A stretch of DNA of 64,000 nt. Source: Drechmeria coniospora. Lineage: Eukaryota > Ascomycota > Sordariomycetes > Hypocreales > Ophiocordycipitaceae. The position numbers and the translations under genes are program-made. Positions 1 to 11,223 of the stretch are shown here, one piece after another. Location: NCBI RefSeq assembly GCF_001625195.1, contig NC_054389.1, forward strand, positions 11,838,520-11,902,519. The letters are read 5' to 3'. How positions within the stretch are numbered: the first letter of the stretch is position 1; each line of letters opens with the position of its first letter. Under the pieces are notes generated by a model. That model was given only the letters and a program-made list of their open reading frames with translations. It ran no database searches and was not told the origin of the DNA.

Positions 1-1921
1 GGTGCTTGATCGGGCTGGGCACCTTTCTCATGCGCCGTGGGCTGTCAAACAGGTCCATCTCGTAGTCCCTCTCGCGCACCTCGTCCGGCACGCAGCTCGC
101 CCACGTCTTGATCTTGTTGAAGCGGAAATTGTCCTCGTTGTACCTCGACTCGCACACGTACACGTCCTTGTCCGGCGGGAAGGCACGGGGTCGACCTCTG
201 TTGAAGCGCGTGACGAACATGACGAAGCAGCAGTCGAGCACCTCTCCGATCTGGTGGTCGCGGTACTGCCCCGTCTTGACCACCTCGCGCTCGAAGAAGT
301 GCTTCTCGTGTCGATGAACCGTCTGCTCCGGTCGGTAATACCAGCAAGCGTTGATCCACTTCTGTCCGGCGCGATCTTGCCACGTTCGGAATATCTGGGC
401 GACGATGGGCTTCGCCAAATCGTTGGGGTTGCGGATGTGCACCCAATCGCCTACCGAGCCATCCACGTCAGCGCAACGTCACGGGAGATGGGGTATGGAA
501 TGCCGAGGCCGCGACGTACCGACTCTCCACACTCGTCCGTTGTGTTCTATCTCGCCGAGCGGAAGCTTGCCGTCCTCGTCTCGAAAGTCGTCATCCGGTT
601 TGGCCTTTTCCATCTCGGCCAGCTCTCGCGCCTCGCGCTGCAGCTCCACGGCGGCTTGATGGACCTCGGAGTCGTCCTCGTTGTAGAGCTTGGCATTCTC
701 AAACATGAGCTCGACGTCGGCCATGACGTCGTCGACGGTTCGATACTTCTTCCTCTTCGCCTTCTTCTTGATGTTGTCCAAGGCGATCGGTTGCGTGATG
801 GTCTGGTAGTAATCAGGGACCAGGGACTTGTCGGGAAGCCTCTCGAACGGCAGGATGAGCAGCCCCCCGTTGGTGTTTCTGGGCTTCCTCAGCCCCTTCA
901 GGATGGAAGATATGCGGGCTTCCATCGGCGTCAGCACCATCGGCGGGCGGCCTCGCTTCTTGTGGCCGTCGTCGTCCTTGTCGTCGTCGCGGTCCCGTCG
1001 AACGGAAAAGGATCGGTCGCGGTTCCGCTCTCGCCGGCGTCGGCGCCGCCCTCCCCCTTTGTCGTCGTCGTCGTCGTCATCGTCGTCGTCGTCGGATGAC
1101 TCGTCGTCGTCGTCGTCCTCATCCTCTTCGTCATCGTCCTCGTCATCTTCCGCATCTCCAACCTCGGACCCTCGAGAGGACGACTCCTCGACCGGCGGCA
1201 ATTCGCCCAAGTCGGGTAGCTTGGCGTCGGCCTCGGAGATGTGGCCTTTGCCGACTAATTTTCGGAGCTCTTCCTGAAAAATATCTCGCAGCCGCACGGC
1301 GGCGCTGAATATGGGAGCGGAGGGCCGGTTGTACACTTGTGCGTTGTGGCAAATCTGGGCGACGTCCTTGACAAATTCAGAAACGGACGTGTACAGCTTT
1401 CTTTGCAGTTTCCCCTGCATCACGGCGTCAGCAAAAAATACCGGAGAGCGATCGGCTTGCGCGACGTACCCGGATCGTGCTGAACGCGACTGGTTCGGCG
1501 ATGACTTCAAAGTAATCGGGAAGGACGCGGCGGTTCGGTATGCGTTGAAAACCAGCCGCAAGCTCCTCGCCCCTGCGCGGTTCCGTGCCCGTCAGCGGTG
1601 TCCCCCGAGATGCGGGGAGGGGCAAGTGCGGCCCGGGGAAGCCTACTCTGATTCCACGGTGCAGAGGTATGTGGTCATCTTCTGAATGATTTGAAACATG
1701 CCGGGGCTGTCCTCGTCCTCGTCGTCACCGTCCTCCTCTTCCTCCTCGGCATCGCTCGCCGGCTGCTGCGGCTCGTCCTTTTGGGCCTCTTTCCGGTCCG
1801 GACTCTGGTCGTTGTCAGGTCCCGCAGGCTCCGACGCATCTTTCATGTCAACATCGTGATCCGAACTCGCGTCTTCCGTCACGTTGGGACGCTCCATTGC
1901 GGCGGGAGGGCTTGCAGACAT
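1..1921 (-). CDS. rsc1: RSC chromatin-remodelling complex subunit Rsc1/Rsc2-like (bromo-bromo-BAH), 3' end outside window
   Basis: Likely nuclear subunit of the RSC remodeller, binding acetylated histones. Four exons fit one frame: 1921-1647, 1572-1470, 1414-520 and 450 to beyond base 1. The introns start GTAGGC, GTACGT and GTACGT on the minus strand and end in AG. The first ~574 residues are visible. An acidic N-terminus (residues ~20-75) is followed by bromodomain 1 (~75-175, with PDYFEVI and a late HNAQVYN block), a long Asp/Glu-rich then basic linker (~190-270), bromodomain 2 (~293-395, with PDYYQTI and ENAKLYNEDD) and a BAH domain from ~425 (starts DWVHIRN, contains WYYRPEQT and VYVCESRYNE). 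This two-bromodomain plus BAH order is that of yeast Rsc1/Rsc2. The acidic linker is low complexity and makes long spurious ORFs on the other strand. Start is the first ATG of the acidic leader. The C-terminus is off the window. Confidence 0.88.
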
Positions 1922-2340
1922 GTTGAGCCTTCATGAGAGCGCCAAGGTCGCGTCGGTAATCAAAGGTCGTCGTGATGAGGTAGCTTGTGGCATCGACTGG
2001 TCTCTCAGGCGACGCGGTTGGCCTCGAGATTTGCCTCGCGGCAGATGAATCCCCAACGAATAACAATGGGCGAGTCCGAAGCCAGGATGCCGAAAACTAG
2101 ACCAAGGGAGGAGGCATAAACGCGGGTACGTTGCCTTGTCCCTAGTGCCAGTACAATCGGCGACAGTGAAATGCCCCGTTATACGCATAGTTTTGCAAGC
2201 AGCAAGTACAGTACAGTATCAAATATTTGGATACTGGATAAATGACGAGGATCCACTCAGAGTAATGGAGAAGAGTACTCCGTAAGTGCATGTGGGTCGG
2301 CATTACTACGCAAGTATTCCAGTAATGTGTGCTATTATGC

Positions 2341-2867
2341 AGTACACCGATGAGGCCGAATCTGCTGTAATCCGAGTTTTGTACTTGTCCAAGTATGCAC
2401 TTAAACAGTTGGTAATACCGCATAGGTATTTGTCCCACCCAGCACAAGTAATGCAGTGCTGTGATGCGTATCATCAACAATGACAATCTACTTACTTGTA
2501 CTCGTTGACCTGTATCGCATGCATGTGGCACTACTATTTTACTGTACAAATTCATTGCTCAAAGCTCTGGCCTACACTGTACGTACCGATACTTGTGCAA
2601 TTATCAATGTATTCCTGTGGTGTGCCGTGCGCCGTACAGTACACCGATGAGGCCGTATCTGCAGTAATCCGAGTTTTGCATTTGCCCAAGTATGCACTTA
2701 AGCAGTTGCTAATACCGCATAGCAATATATGGTAGTGTGTACCCGGCATACAAATACTTGCTCAAGTATAGAGCTGTGATACTTGTCAACAATGACAATC
2801 TACTTATATTCGTTGGCCTGCATCGCATGCATGTGTCACTACAATTTTACTTTGCAAATTCATTGCT
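2341..2867. repeat. Imperfect tandem duplication, two ~220-bp units
   Basis: Unit 1 (2341-2558) and unit 2 (2638-2867) both begin AGTACACCGATGAGGCCG and both end near AAATTCATTGCT. They share further blocks such as AATCCGAGTTTTG, TAATACCGCATAG and CAACAATGACAATCTACTT in the same order. The period is ~297 bp. The copies differ by scattered substitutions and small indels, so the duplication is not recent. Confidence 0.85.
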
Positions 2868-4525
2868 TGCTGCCGTCATATGCAGCTCCCGTATGTGCAA
2901 TCATGTATGCGCGTAGTAACCATATCGCTGGGTACTAGGTAGCTAGCTGCCGGACCTCTTCATTCCAGCCATTGGTCACCATCAGATCTGACATTGGCGT
3001 GCCTAATGATAGAGGGCAACGGCGGTGCCACAGGCATACAGTTACTCGCCATCGCGCAGCCCCATCTTCGAAGCCTTTCTCGTCGGGTGCCGGAGCAAGC
3101 GAAAATTGAATCAAAAACCAGAGTTATTCAGTGCTGCTTCCTGTCAACGCCATGTGTCCAGACAAGACAATCCGTAGATATTCCGGAGAACCAATGCGGA
3201 AATACGTGCGTCAGCACAACGCTTGAACGAAGAATACCTTGCAACCGTGGATGCAACAGTCGCTACCCAGGTAGCCTGGCTCAGCTTGCCATCGCGTGCT
3301 CCATGTCATTGCCGTCGACCATGCAGGGCAAATGACGGAAGCAGGCAGCGGCATGCATTTTGGCTGAGGCGATTTGGACCCGAGCCGTACGGCAACGATG
3401 ATGAAGAGAAACCATGTCGCAACCTCTGGAGTGAGCAACGGCAAGCGAGCTTCATGGATCGAGTGGACGCTGCAAACGTTGCCGTGGCATTGAACGAAGC
3501 ATGTTGGGAAATGGCCAAGATATAGCGTGCGTGCGCTGAAAGGAACAAGATGGTTACATTTCGAAGGCGAATAGACTGGTCGTAGTCGTAGAAGTTGCTG
3601 TTTTACAACGGAAAAGACTTTGCCCGTGCCGTGTGGGAGTGAATGGTGTCGAGGCAATTAAACGGCGTCATTTGCTCAACTTGGCCACCCCCAACGCCCT
3701 TTCCCTGACGACCTTGGCTGCAAACAGGAATTTAGCGAGAAAGGTAGGTGCGACTATGAGATCCTTTGCTGGACGACCTTTCCTGCAAGGAAGGTGCTGG
3801 CTTTCGGTAAAAGTACGGTAATATCGTCCTCCATCGGTCCGACTCGCGAGAATTGCTTCAGATTACGGAGTACTATTATTATTACATTGATGGCCACAAT
3901 AGGATGAGTGGAAATCTGTCCCTGCCCTTCGATTACCTTCGGTTCCATCAGCCATTCTACGGAGTAGTGAAAGGAAGGGGCCATTGGCAGCTTCCTGTAT
4001 ATATATTCGTGGGTAAGTTTGTGGCGAGCACGCTGGCAGCTTCGCGTTGGGCACGTCCCAGGACGGCTTCCAAGCACAAGATACCACTCCAGGATATGTC
4101 GAACGCTGGCAGAGTGGACGGCTGGATACTTGCTGGGCGGGATTAAGCCGTGGCCAGTATTGATACTGCAATATTCATATAAACGCCGCCGCATAGGTTA
4201 GAGTGCCGTCATCCTGCCGTTGATCCAGATTCAAATGGTACGTACATATTGCGGTGCAGCACAGACTCGACGAAGCAAGTGCATGAAAAAAAAATGGAGG
4301 GGATGCCTTCGTGGTGACTGACTTTGATACAGTGCACGCACAGTACGGAGTATCGCCACGTTTACATGCTTTACCTGGCCTGCCGCCCGCTGTCGTAAAA
4401 CCGGGGTTGGGTTAAGCTTTTATGCGGTGAAAATTCAATAGCCACGGCGACAGTTCAAACAGCCACTTTGGCGGCAACCAGCCCATGTACGCCTAGTTCC
4501 TCGTCTCCCTGGATGCCAGTTGCTA

Positions 4526-4587
4526 GACAAAATTGACGATTCAATTTTGGTTGCGTTAATGCCACAAAGTGAATCGACACTTTTGTC
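4526..4587. repeat. Small inverted-repeat element, copy 1
   Basis: The left arm GACAAAATTGACGATTCA and right arm GAATCGACACTTTTGTC are near reverse complements around a ~25-nt centre. Related copies occur near 57606, 58049, 58895 and 59183. Confidence 0.75.
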
Positions 4588-5967
4588 ACCCAGCTATACC
4601 TATGCTGGTACTGCATGTACCGCGCAAGCCGTCCCTTGGGCAGCGATAATACCGTACTGTAGCTACTAGTCAGCAACCCCCATGGAGTACAGTACAGCGT
4701 ATTATTCGCACATACCTAGTACCTACTTTGTACGGAGTAGGTAGTACTGTACGGAGTACCGATACGGTGCCTAGGAATCAGTAATGCAACGAACGAGTAC
4801 GTACCCAGTCGTCCTCTGAGAGCCGCTCCGACACCGCACTTATGGCGGCGGCCCCTATAGAACGATATTGATTTACCCCACGGCAGCGCCAGTGGTGCTG
4901 AGCTGCAAGAGTGTATGCCGCGATGACCTCGTACACGCTGATTAGGTTTGCCTCCTCCAACGACCATGCTGCTAGGCCAGGAGCCATGTGCAAATCGTTG
5001 CCGACACGGGACGGAAGCTACACCTGGTGGCGCGGATCCAACATTAAGCTATGCCGTATGCCGCCACCGCTCCTCTAGTTTCCTTCGCTTCGTTTCGCTA
5101 CCCTTGCTTGCAGAATTTCTTCGGCCATCGACGTCGTATCGGCATCACATCTTCGCCATGCCACCGCCGTGAACCTTGATTACGCCGGTGGGCACGAGAC
5201 CACGGCAGATCCCAGCCACCCAATACTCTGCTCCGTCCGTACATCCATCCCGTCCTCTCGATCGTCGTCATGGGGAGATCGATGCATGGTGGAGCGGAAA
5301 TCTAGACCCATCCGCCAAGACGACAAAAGCAAGACACAAGCCCACTTGTGGAAGCCGCCTCGGCCAGCAGCCAGCCAGTTGGTGATGTCATTTTCGGATC
5401 AGCACTGCGAGGCGGCCAACGGCAACATCTCGTCATCGTGATGGACCGAGTATGGAGCGAGCGAGCAAAGGGGGTGCAAGTGTGCCACCCGCTCCTCGCC
5501 TGCCGCACACCTCACGCCCTTCCTCGTCGAGCTTGCCGCTTCGCAATATTAGGGGGCAAACTTTGCTTGCTCGCGGCTGCGGGCAAAGCACCCGCTCGGC
5601 ATGCAATCATACTCGCACAGAGAGGGCTTCCATTCTTGAAGGCTCACGCCCTCGCCCCTCCAGACCTCCCTGTTACTTACCCCTCACCTCACCTCACCGA
5701 CTTGGCGTTTGGCTTCTCCACGCATGCAGCTGCCACCGTGGCGGACATGCCAGCCAGCCAGCCATGGACCGAGCACGGCGTACATGTACGCTGATCTGCA
5801 CCGAACCGGACGGTGCTCGCTTCCTCTCGCCGTAATTTGGCCTCCATCCTCATCCCTCTGCTCGACGGAACGGCAACGACGACTCTGTCCGTCCTCATCC
5901 ATCACTCACCGCAGAGCTTTCCCCTCGTGACGCGTCCTCGCCATCAGATTCATCAGCCATCATCAGC

Positions 5968-8253
5968 ATGGCCGACGCCGACGCGGAAATTGTCGTCCAG
6001 GCCTTGGGCCGTCTGAGCTTCCTCGGCCAGGTCTACGATGCCACCACGGGCACCCTCGGCATCGCCTCGCTCTTCGACAAGACCAAGGTCGCCGCCGCCA
6101 CCGTCACGACGCCGACGCCGAGGACCGAGGCCGAAGTCAAGATTGTCAAGACGGCCAAGGAAAGGGCCCACCTGCTCAACGTCTCGGCCTCGGTCTCCGT
6201 TTCCATCTGCGGAGGCACCGTCACCGTTCGTGGCTTCGGCGACTACCTCGACAGGTCCGACACGCGGGAGGAGTCCGTCACCATCACCGGAGTCATCCGA
6301 GGTCGCACCATCCACAAGAGGCTCGACCTCAGCAACGAACCCCTCGTCACCAACGTCGTCCTCGACGGCGACCAGATCAGGGCCTCGGGGGCAACCCACG
6401 TCGTCACGGCCATAACCTACGGCGGCAGCGTCCTCGGCAGCTTCTCCCAGGGCAAGTCGGACGCGTCGTCGGACGAGAACATCAAGGGCTCCTTCAGCCT
6501 GTCCATCCTCCAGGGCATCGCCGGCCTCGCCAAGGCCGAGGGCAGCGCCGACATCACCAGCGAGCTCGCCAAGAAGGCCAAGGGCTACAGCGTCAGCACG
6601 ACCCTCGTGGCCGACTACATCGACTACGTCCAGACGACCCCCTACACGCCCGAGCAGGTCATCGAGACCCTGCAGCAGGGCTTGCCCTTTTCCTCGGACG
6701 AGGGCGGCAACGTCGGCGTTCCCCTCGAGCTTGTGCTCACGCCAATCTCTCGCTTCGACCGCCAGTCGTCGGCCCTCCTCTTCCAAGAGTTACAGGAGGA
6801 GGACCTGCTCCGTCTCATGTCCATGTACGACGACATCGTCGACTTGAAACAACGCCGGACGACCATCCGGATCCAACTCGAGGCCGGCTCCGTGACCAAC
6901 CCTGCCATCCAATACTTGACGCTCTTCCCATCTTTTTCCGACGCCTGCGAGGCCCGAGAGTCCGCCGTGGAAGCCATTCGCGTCCAGGCCAAAGCCGAGC
7001 TCGCCCGTTTTCTCCGCGACTATCGCACCCTGACGAACACGACCAAGACGGCCGAAGAATTCGTCGCGGAATCTCGTCCCAAGTACAGCACAGAACTGGA
7101 TCTTTACGCCGCCGACTTTGACCAGTGGCAACAGCTGCTGCAGGTGGAGCAGGTGGCCAAGAATCACAACTTCCCGCTCTGCCAGCTGTCCGACATTGAG
7201 CTGGCCATGAACAGACCCGGGCCGAATTCCCTCATCGTCGCCCTCACCCCACCGGCCGTGTCCAAGATCAGCCTCCTCAACGCATACCGCGCCTGGGGAG
7301 GCGACATCAAAAGATGGCAGGACAAGGATGACGAGGGGAATAATCTCAAGGCGGAATACTACACCTTGTACGCCGATGCCGCTCTTGATGTCCCGCTGCT
7401 GAAGCTCGACGGCACACGATCCTCCATCGCCTTGGCCCTCACCAAGGCCCGCGACGGCGCCAAGACCGTTCACCTCAAGTACGGCTATCGGAAAGCCAAC
7501 ACGGCCAGCAAGGATTGGACAATGTTGAACCAAGACTGGTGGGGTATCGTCGTCGACGCAAAGATGAAGACCCGATACATTGGTGAAATGAAGGACGGTG
7601 TACCCCACGGACACGGTGTCGTCACGTACGTGGACGGCACAAAGTACGACGGTGAGTGGTTCTACGGCCAGCGCGACGGCATTGGGGAAATCACCCGCGG
7701 CTCTCGCATCATTGCCCAAGGCCTATTCTTGGACGGCGAATACAGACCCGAAAAGGAGGCCATCGACGGCGAGCTCTTGAATACGATGCTGTATCCCTAC
7801 TCGAGCAACATCATCGAGGTGAATGCGTACAGGAAATCGGAGTGGCTAGGCCGGGCAACCATGGCGATTGGCCTGGATCACATCTACAAGGTTGAAGGTA
7901 CTGCCGCAAAGATCGCGAGAGCGATGGGTTGGAAGGATGGTCAGAGATTCCAGCTCACACCCCTCTACCTCTCGGCATCCGGAACGGCGCGATCACCCTA
8001 TGTTTTGGTCGTCAATGGACCGAAGATTGAGTCGGGTCCGTACCCTGAAGGCTACACAAGAAGCAAGAGATGGCCCGACGATTTGATCGAGGACGTCCTG
8101 AACGACGCCGATGGTGCTGATTGGCTCGCCGACCGTAGCTTCACGAGGCGGCTCTCCATGTTCACGCCGTTAAAGGAGTACCCGATGCCGGGAATTCTCA
8201 CAAAACGGTTCCAAGCTATCCAGATTGAAGCGATGGTGGTGGAATCAGAATGA
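5968..8253 (+). CDS. SNTX-like / MACPF-superfamily-related protein with MORN repeats, paralogue 1
   Basis: Single exon, 761 aa. The N-terminus (LGRLSFLGQVYDATTG) resembles the start of stonustoxin-type proteins, an old branch of the perforin-like (MACPF/CDC) superfamily. The next ~250 residues are Ser/Thr- and Gly-rich with predicted beta character. A helical stretch follows (~270-400), like the helical domain of that family. Two MORN-type repeats start near residues 537 (YIGEMKDGVPHGHG) and 560 (YDGEWFYGQRDGIG). A C-terminal block with ARAMGWKDGQRF recurs in the paralogue. No signal peptide or TM helix is obvious. The convergent neighbour at 8559-10892 has the same architecture, with MORN repeats at almost the same residue. 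Pore formation is not shown: the family call rests on N-terminal resemblance and layout, and the MORN and paralogy calls are firmer. Start is the first ATG, GCATGGCC. Confidence 0.7.
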   Translation: MADADAEIVVQALGRLSFLGQVYDATTGTLGIASLFDKTKVAAATVTTPTPRTEAEVKIVKTAKERAHLLNVSASVSVSICGGTVTVRGFGDYLDRSDTREESVTITGVIRGRTIHKRLDLSNEPLVTNVVLDGDQIRASGATHVVTAITYGGSVLGSFSQGKSDASSDENIKGSFSLSILQGIAGLAKAEGSADITSELAKKAKGYSVSTTLVADYIDYVQTTPYTPEQVIETLQQGLPFSSDEGGNVGVPLELVLTPISRFDRQSSALLFQELQEEDLLRLMSMYDDIVDLKQRRTTIRIQLEAGSVTNPAIQYLTLFPSFSDACEARESAVEAIRVQAKAELARFLRDYRTLTNTTKTAEEFVAESRPKYSTELDLYAADFDQWQQLLQVEQVAKNHNFPLCQLSDIELAMNRPGPNSLIVALTPPAVSKISLLNAYRAWGGDIKRWQDKDDEGNNLKAEYYTLYADAALDVPLLKLDGTRSSIALALTKARDGAKTVHLKYGYRKANTASKDWTMLNQDWWGIVVDAKMKTRYIGEMKDGVPHGHGVVTYVDGTKYDGEWFYGQRDGIGEITRGSRIIAQGLFLDGEYRPEKEAIDGELLNTMLYPYSSNIIEVNAYRKSEWLGRATMAIGLDHIYKVEGTAAKIARAMGWKDGQRFQLTPLYLSASGTARSPYVLVVNGPKIESGPYPEGYTRSKRWPDDLIEDVLNDADGADWLADRSFTRRLSMFTPLKEYPMPGILTKRFQAIQIEAMVVESE

Positions 8254-8558
8254 AGTTGGCCTGTTGCAATGTCACACGGTTAAAGTTTGTACAAGCAGCC
8301 GCTAGTAATTGATTCATTCAATCCTTTCCACTCTGCGGGTTTCCCCACCTCCTGTGTTTGTCGTCCATAACTTTGTGCCCTTGACATGCAATCCTCTCGC
8401 ATTCATCCAGCTTGTAATTGCACGTCAATCATCAGTGCTGAAACGCCTAACATGGTTCAATTTGGTTCCGCATCTGAGACTTTCATACATTCAGAACATG
8501 ATGCGATTCCTATAGTTGAAAAATACAGAGCAAATTGTGCAGTCCTGTCCCAAGACAA
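8254..8558. other. Intergenic gap between convergent paralogues
   Basis: Shared 3' region of two genes that end towards each other. It is AT-richer than the coding DNA on both sides. I see no ORF or repeat, and presumably it holds both polyadenylation regions. Confidence 0.5.
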
Positions 8559-10892
8559 CTACCAAACAGTAGCCTTGATTATTGGCGGCAAACCTCCGTT
8601 CAGAGAGTCGAGGGTTGCAATGTTGACAACCTCATCACCGGAACGAACTGCTCCCGACCCAGCTAGCCAAGGGTTCATTGGCAACACCTTCTCGATAAAC
8701 TGGCGTGTACCGGAGTATGAAAGGTTCTTTGATGTCGAACCATTCGTAACAACGTAAATTCGTGAAGAATACGGAAAATATCGGCCCGGAACCAACCTAG
8801 GAGCCGGCAACGTTGTTCGGTATGCGGCCTCCAGGAGTACGAACTCGGAATCGACAAGGAACTCGTTGCGCTCGTTCTCCAAGAAATGCTCCCAGACGTA
8901 TTCTTGACCCTCCCACGTAGTGACGAGGCGGTAGCTCTCGTCGTCTTTCCATCCAAAGGCTTTCGCAATCTTGGCCACTTGTTTTGGAAGCGCCGCCTCG
9001 ATCTGGTCCAATGATGTCGGATCAATGACACACTCCACGGCAAAAGTGGCCGTGTCGACGGGAATATGATCTTTGTAGACAACGACGGTGATGACTCGAC
9101 CGTTATGACGCAGCGCATCATCGACAAATATGCCCTCGTACTCGACAGTCTCGTCTATTCGTCGCAGGGTGCCCTTTCCATCGCGCGTTCCCTGGAACCA
9201 GGAGCCGGTGTAGGTGGAACCGTTTGAGAGTCGCATGGTGCCCGAACCATGGGGCAGAGAGTCTCTCAAGTCGCCAACGTACTTTGTTCCAGCGCCCTCG
9301 TCGACGAGGATTCCCCACGTGGATTCTCCTCCCCCGATTCCGGAGTATTTCCAGTCGACAAGGCCGAGATGGTCTCCCTTTGAAACTCCATAGGACAACA
9401 GGGCAGGCTGATTTGACCCTCTTGCCTTCACGAGGGCTTGTTTGATGGCCGTCGACTCACCATCCAACAGCAGCAATTGCTTGTCGAGTCCTACATCCGT
9501 ATCCGCGTATACGGAACAAAAGGAAATTGGCGGCGGTGGTGTGACTGCTTGCGCTCCTCTCTCGGGCTCATGCGTCTGTGCGTACCACTTGTTGATGGTG
9601 TCAACGAGTCCATCGTAGGTGTTGATCAACGTGTTTGTGAGCACATTGGGAGGCACCAACACAAGTGCCACCGGCGGCTGACCTGGTAGGTTCATCTTCG
9701 CCGAGAGGTCGGCTACGCTAACAAAGGGCATGCCACTCTTGGCAGCCAAATTCAACAAGTTGATCCTTGCGATCCAGGTGGAAAGGGCCTTGTCAAAGGA
9801 ATCCTTTTCCTCGTCGTAGATCTTGTTGCCGGTCAGGAGAAAGTCCTTGGCGGCCTGGACACCATCCCTGTCCGGCTCGGCACGGATTTCGCGGAGAAAA
9901 GTGCCGAGATTTGCTCGGTATTGCGACACGAGCAGCTCGACCCTCCTCTCGCCAGCCTGGCAGTCCTTTCGGAACGTCGGGAAGAAGTCTCCTTCCTTCT
10001 CGTTGACCCTAGCCAAGAGCTTCTTGCGGCCCTGGTCAAGAGTGACGATGCTGTCGTAGAGGCCAATCATGTTCTGCAGCTCCAAATCTTCCAGCTCCCT
10101 GAAGAGGAGGACGGTGGAAACTTTGTCGAAAAAGCTGAGAGGGGTCAAGGAGAAGGTCATGGGCACGGGCACGTTCAAGAGCGCTGTTGCCTTGAGAAGT
10201 TTGGCCGAAAGAGCAACAGGCGTCACCGGGAATCTCACGGCGCTTCCCGCGTCGAGGAAGTCGCCATTCATGCGCAGCTCGAGCGAGTAGTTGGCCACCT
10301 TCTCCCGCTCGCTCATCTCCAAGCGGGCCTGCCCCTCGGCGCCGGCAAAGCCGCCCATGCTCTGGAAGACCTTGATGGAGAATTCTCCTTTCGTTTCGGT
10401 CTCCTTGTTGGACGTGGAGTTGGACTCGGTCAAGGAAGCGACAAGATTGGCACCGTACGTGATTTGGGTGACGACGTGCGTCGCTCCCGTCTTGCGCAAC
10501 TTTTCCGGCGATATCTGGACCGCGTTCTGCAGGTTCGCCTCTTGGATTCGCAGGTGGGTGTGCTTGGTCTTGGTCTTGACGTAGGCCGTGATGGAGGCGG
10601 ATTCTTCCGTGCTCTCGGAGCGATCGAGGTAGGAACCAGAACCGGACAAATCGATGGAGCCGCCCAGGATGGAGCAGGAGAGGGAGGCCGAGACATCGAG
10701 CTTTGCCGCCCGCTCCTTGGCCGTCCTGACATCGCCATACTCGATTTGCATGAATGGCGCGGGCTCGGTGTCGGTCGATTGGACAGAAATTTCGGAGGGG
10801 AACAGGGAATCATTCAAAAGACTGCCGGTATGGGAGTTGTACAGCTGGCCGAGGAAGGTTGGCCGTCCCAACGTCTGCACGTCCGTCGCCAT
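8559..10892 (-). CDS. SNTX-like / MACPF-superfamily-related protein with MORN repeats, paralogue 2
   Basis: Single exon. The start at 10892 gives 777 aa, and an in-frame ATG at 10934 would add 14 residues. I chose 10892 because MATDVQTLGRPTFLGQLY aligns with the N-terminus of the paralogue at 5968. The order is the same: SNTX-like N-terminal region, Ser/Thr-rich beta-type region, helical middle, then MORN-type repeats from about residue 538 (YVGDLRDSLPHGSG, YTGSWFQGTRDGKG) and a C-terminal block with AKAFGWKDDESY. Overall identity is clearly below that of a recent duplication. No signal peptide is visible. A 39-bp minisatellite begins 45 bp upstream of the start and occupies the proximal promoter/5' UTR. 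Function is unknown; a role in defence, allorecognition or interaction with other organisms is inference from family membership. Confidence 0.7.
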   Translation of the reverse strand: MATDVQTLGRPTFLGQLYNSHTGSLLNDSLFPSEISVQSTDTEPAPFMQIEYGDVRTAKERAAKLDVSASLSCSILGGSIDLSGSGSYLDRSESTEESASITAYVKTKTKHTHLRIQEANLQNAVQISPEKLRKTGATHVVTQITYGANLVASLTESNSTSNKETETKGEFSIKVFQSMGGFAGAEGQARLEMSEREKVANYSLELRMNGDFLDAGSAVRFPVTPVALSAKLLKATALLNVPVPMTFSLTPLSFFDKVSTVLLFRELEDLELQNMIGLYDSIVTLDQGRKKLLARVNEKEGDFFPTFRKDCQAGERRVELLVSQYRANLGTFLREIRAEPDRDGVQAAKDFLLTGNKIYDEEKDSFDKALSTWIARINLLNLAAKSGMPFVSVADLSAKMNLPGQPPVALVLVPPNVLTNTLINTYDGLVDTINKWYAQTHEPERGAQAVTPPPPISFCSVYADTDVGLDKQLLLLDGESTAIKQALVKARGSNQPALLSYGVSKGDHLGLVDWKYSGIGGGESTWGILVDEGAGTKYVGDLRDSLPHGSGTMRLSNGSTYTGSWFQGTRDGKGTLRRIDETVEYEGIFVDDALRHNGRVITVVVYKDHIPVDTATFAVECVIDPTSLDQIEAALPKQVAKIAKAFGWKDDESYRLVTTWEGQEYVWEHFLENERNEFLVDSEFVLLEAAYRTTLPAPRLVPGRYFPYSSRIYVVTNGSTSKNLSYSGTRQFIEKVLPMNPWLAGSGAVRSGDEVVNIATLDSLNGGLPPIIKATVW

Positions 10893-10936
10893 GATGGAAG
10901 AGGAGGAAACTTTGTCCGGGGCAAGGAGGAACAAAG

Positions 10937-11223
10937 GAATGCAGACGTCTCTTGACAGTTGAAGCGGCTTGAGATGAATGCAGACGTCTCTTGACAGTCG
11001 TCTCTTGACAGTTGGACCGGCTTGAGATGAATGCAGACGTCTCTTGACAGTTGAAGCGGCTTGAGATGAATGCAGACGTCTCTTGACAGTTGAAGCGGCT
11101 TGAGATGAATGCAGACGTCTCTTGACAGTTGGACCGGCTTGAGATGAATGCAGACGTCTCTTGACAGTTGAACCGGCTTGAGATGAATGCAGACGTCTCT
11201 TGACAGTTGAACCGGCTTAAGAT
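10937..11223. repeat. 39-bp minisatellite, about 7 units
   Basis: Head-to-tail units begin GAATGCAGACGTCTCTTGAC and end GGCTTGAGAT. Units vary at one short site (GAAGCGG, GGACCGG or GAACCGG). Unit 2 carries a 14-bp internal duplication containing GTCTCTTGACAGT, and the last unit reads AAGAT instead of GAGAT. The array lies just upstream of the minus-strand gene starting at 10892. Confidence 0.95.

Larger units (their letters stand above)
1922..5967. other. Gene-poor intergenic stretch
   Basis: About 4 kb with no ORF resembling a known family and no clear splice-linked exon set. It holds an imperfect tandem duplication (2341-2867), one copy of a small inverted-repeat element (4526-4587) and a GTAC/ACTCCGTA-rich patch near 4680-4760. 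The last ~700 bases are GC- and C-rich and presumably contain the promoter of the gene starting at 5968. No TATA box is obvious there. Confidence 0.6.

Noticed and set aside
479..1561. Using the 360-codon minus-strand frame alone as the bromodomain gene
   Set aside because: It lacks the first half of bromodomain 1 and the BAH domain, which are recovered only by splicing to the flanking exons.
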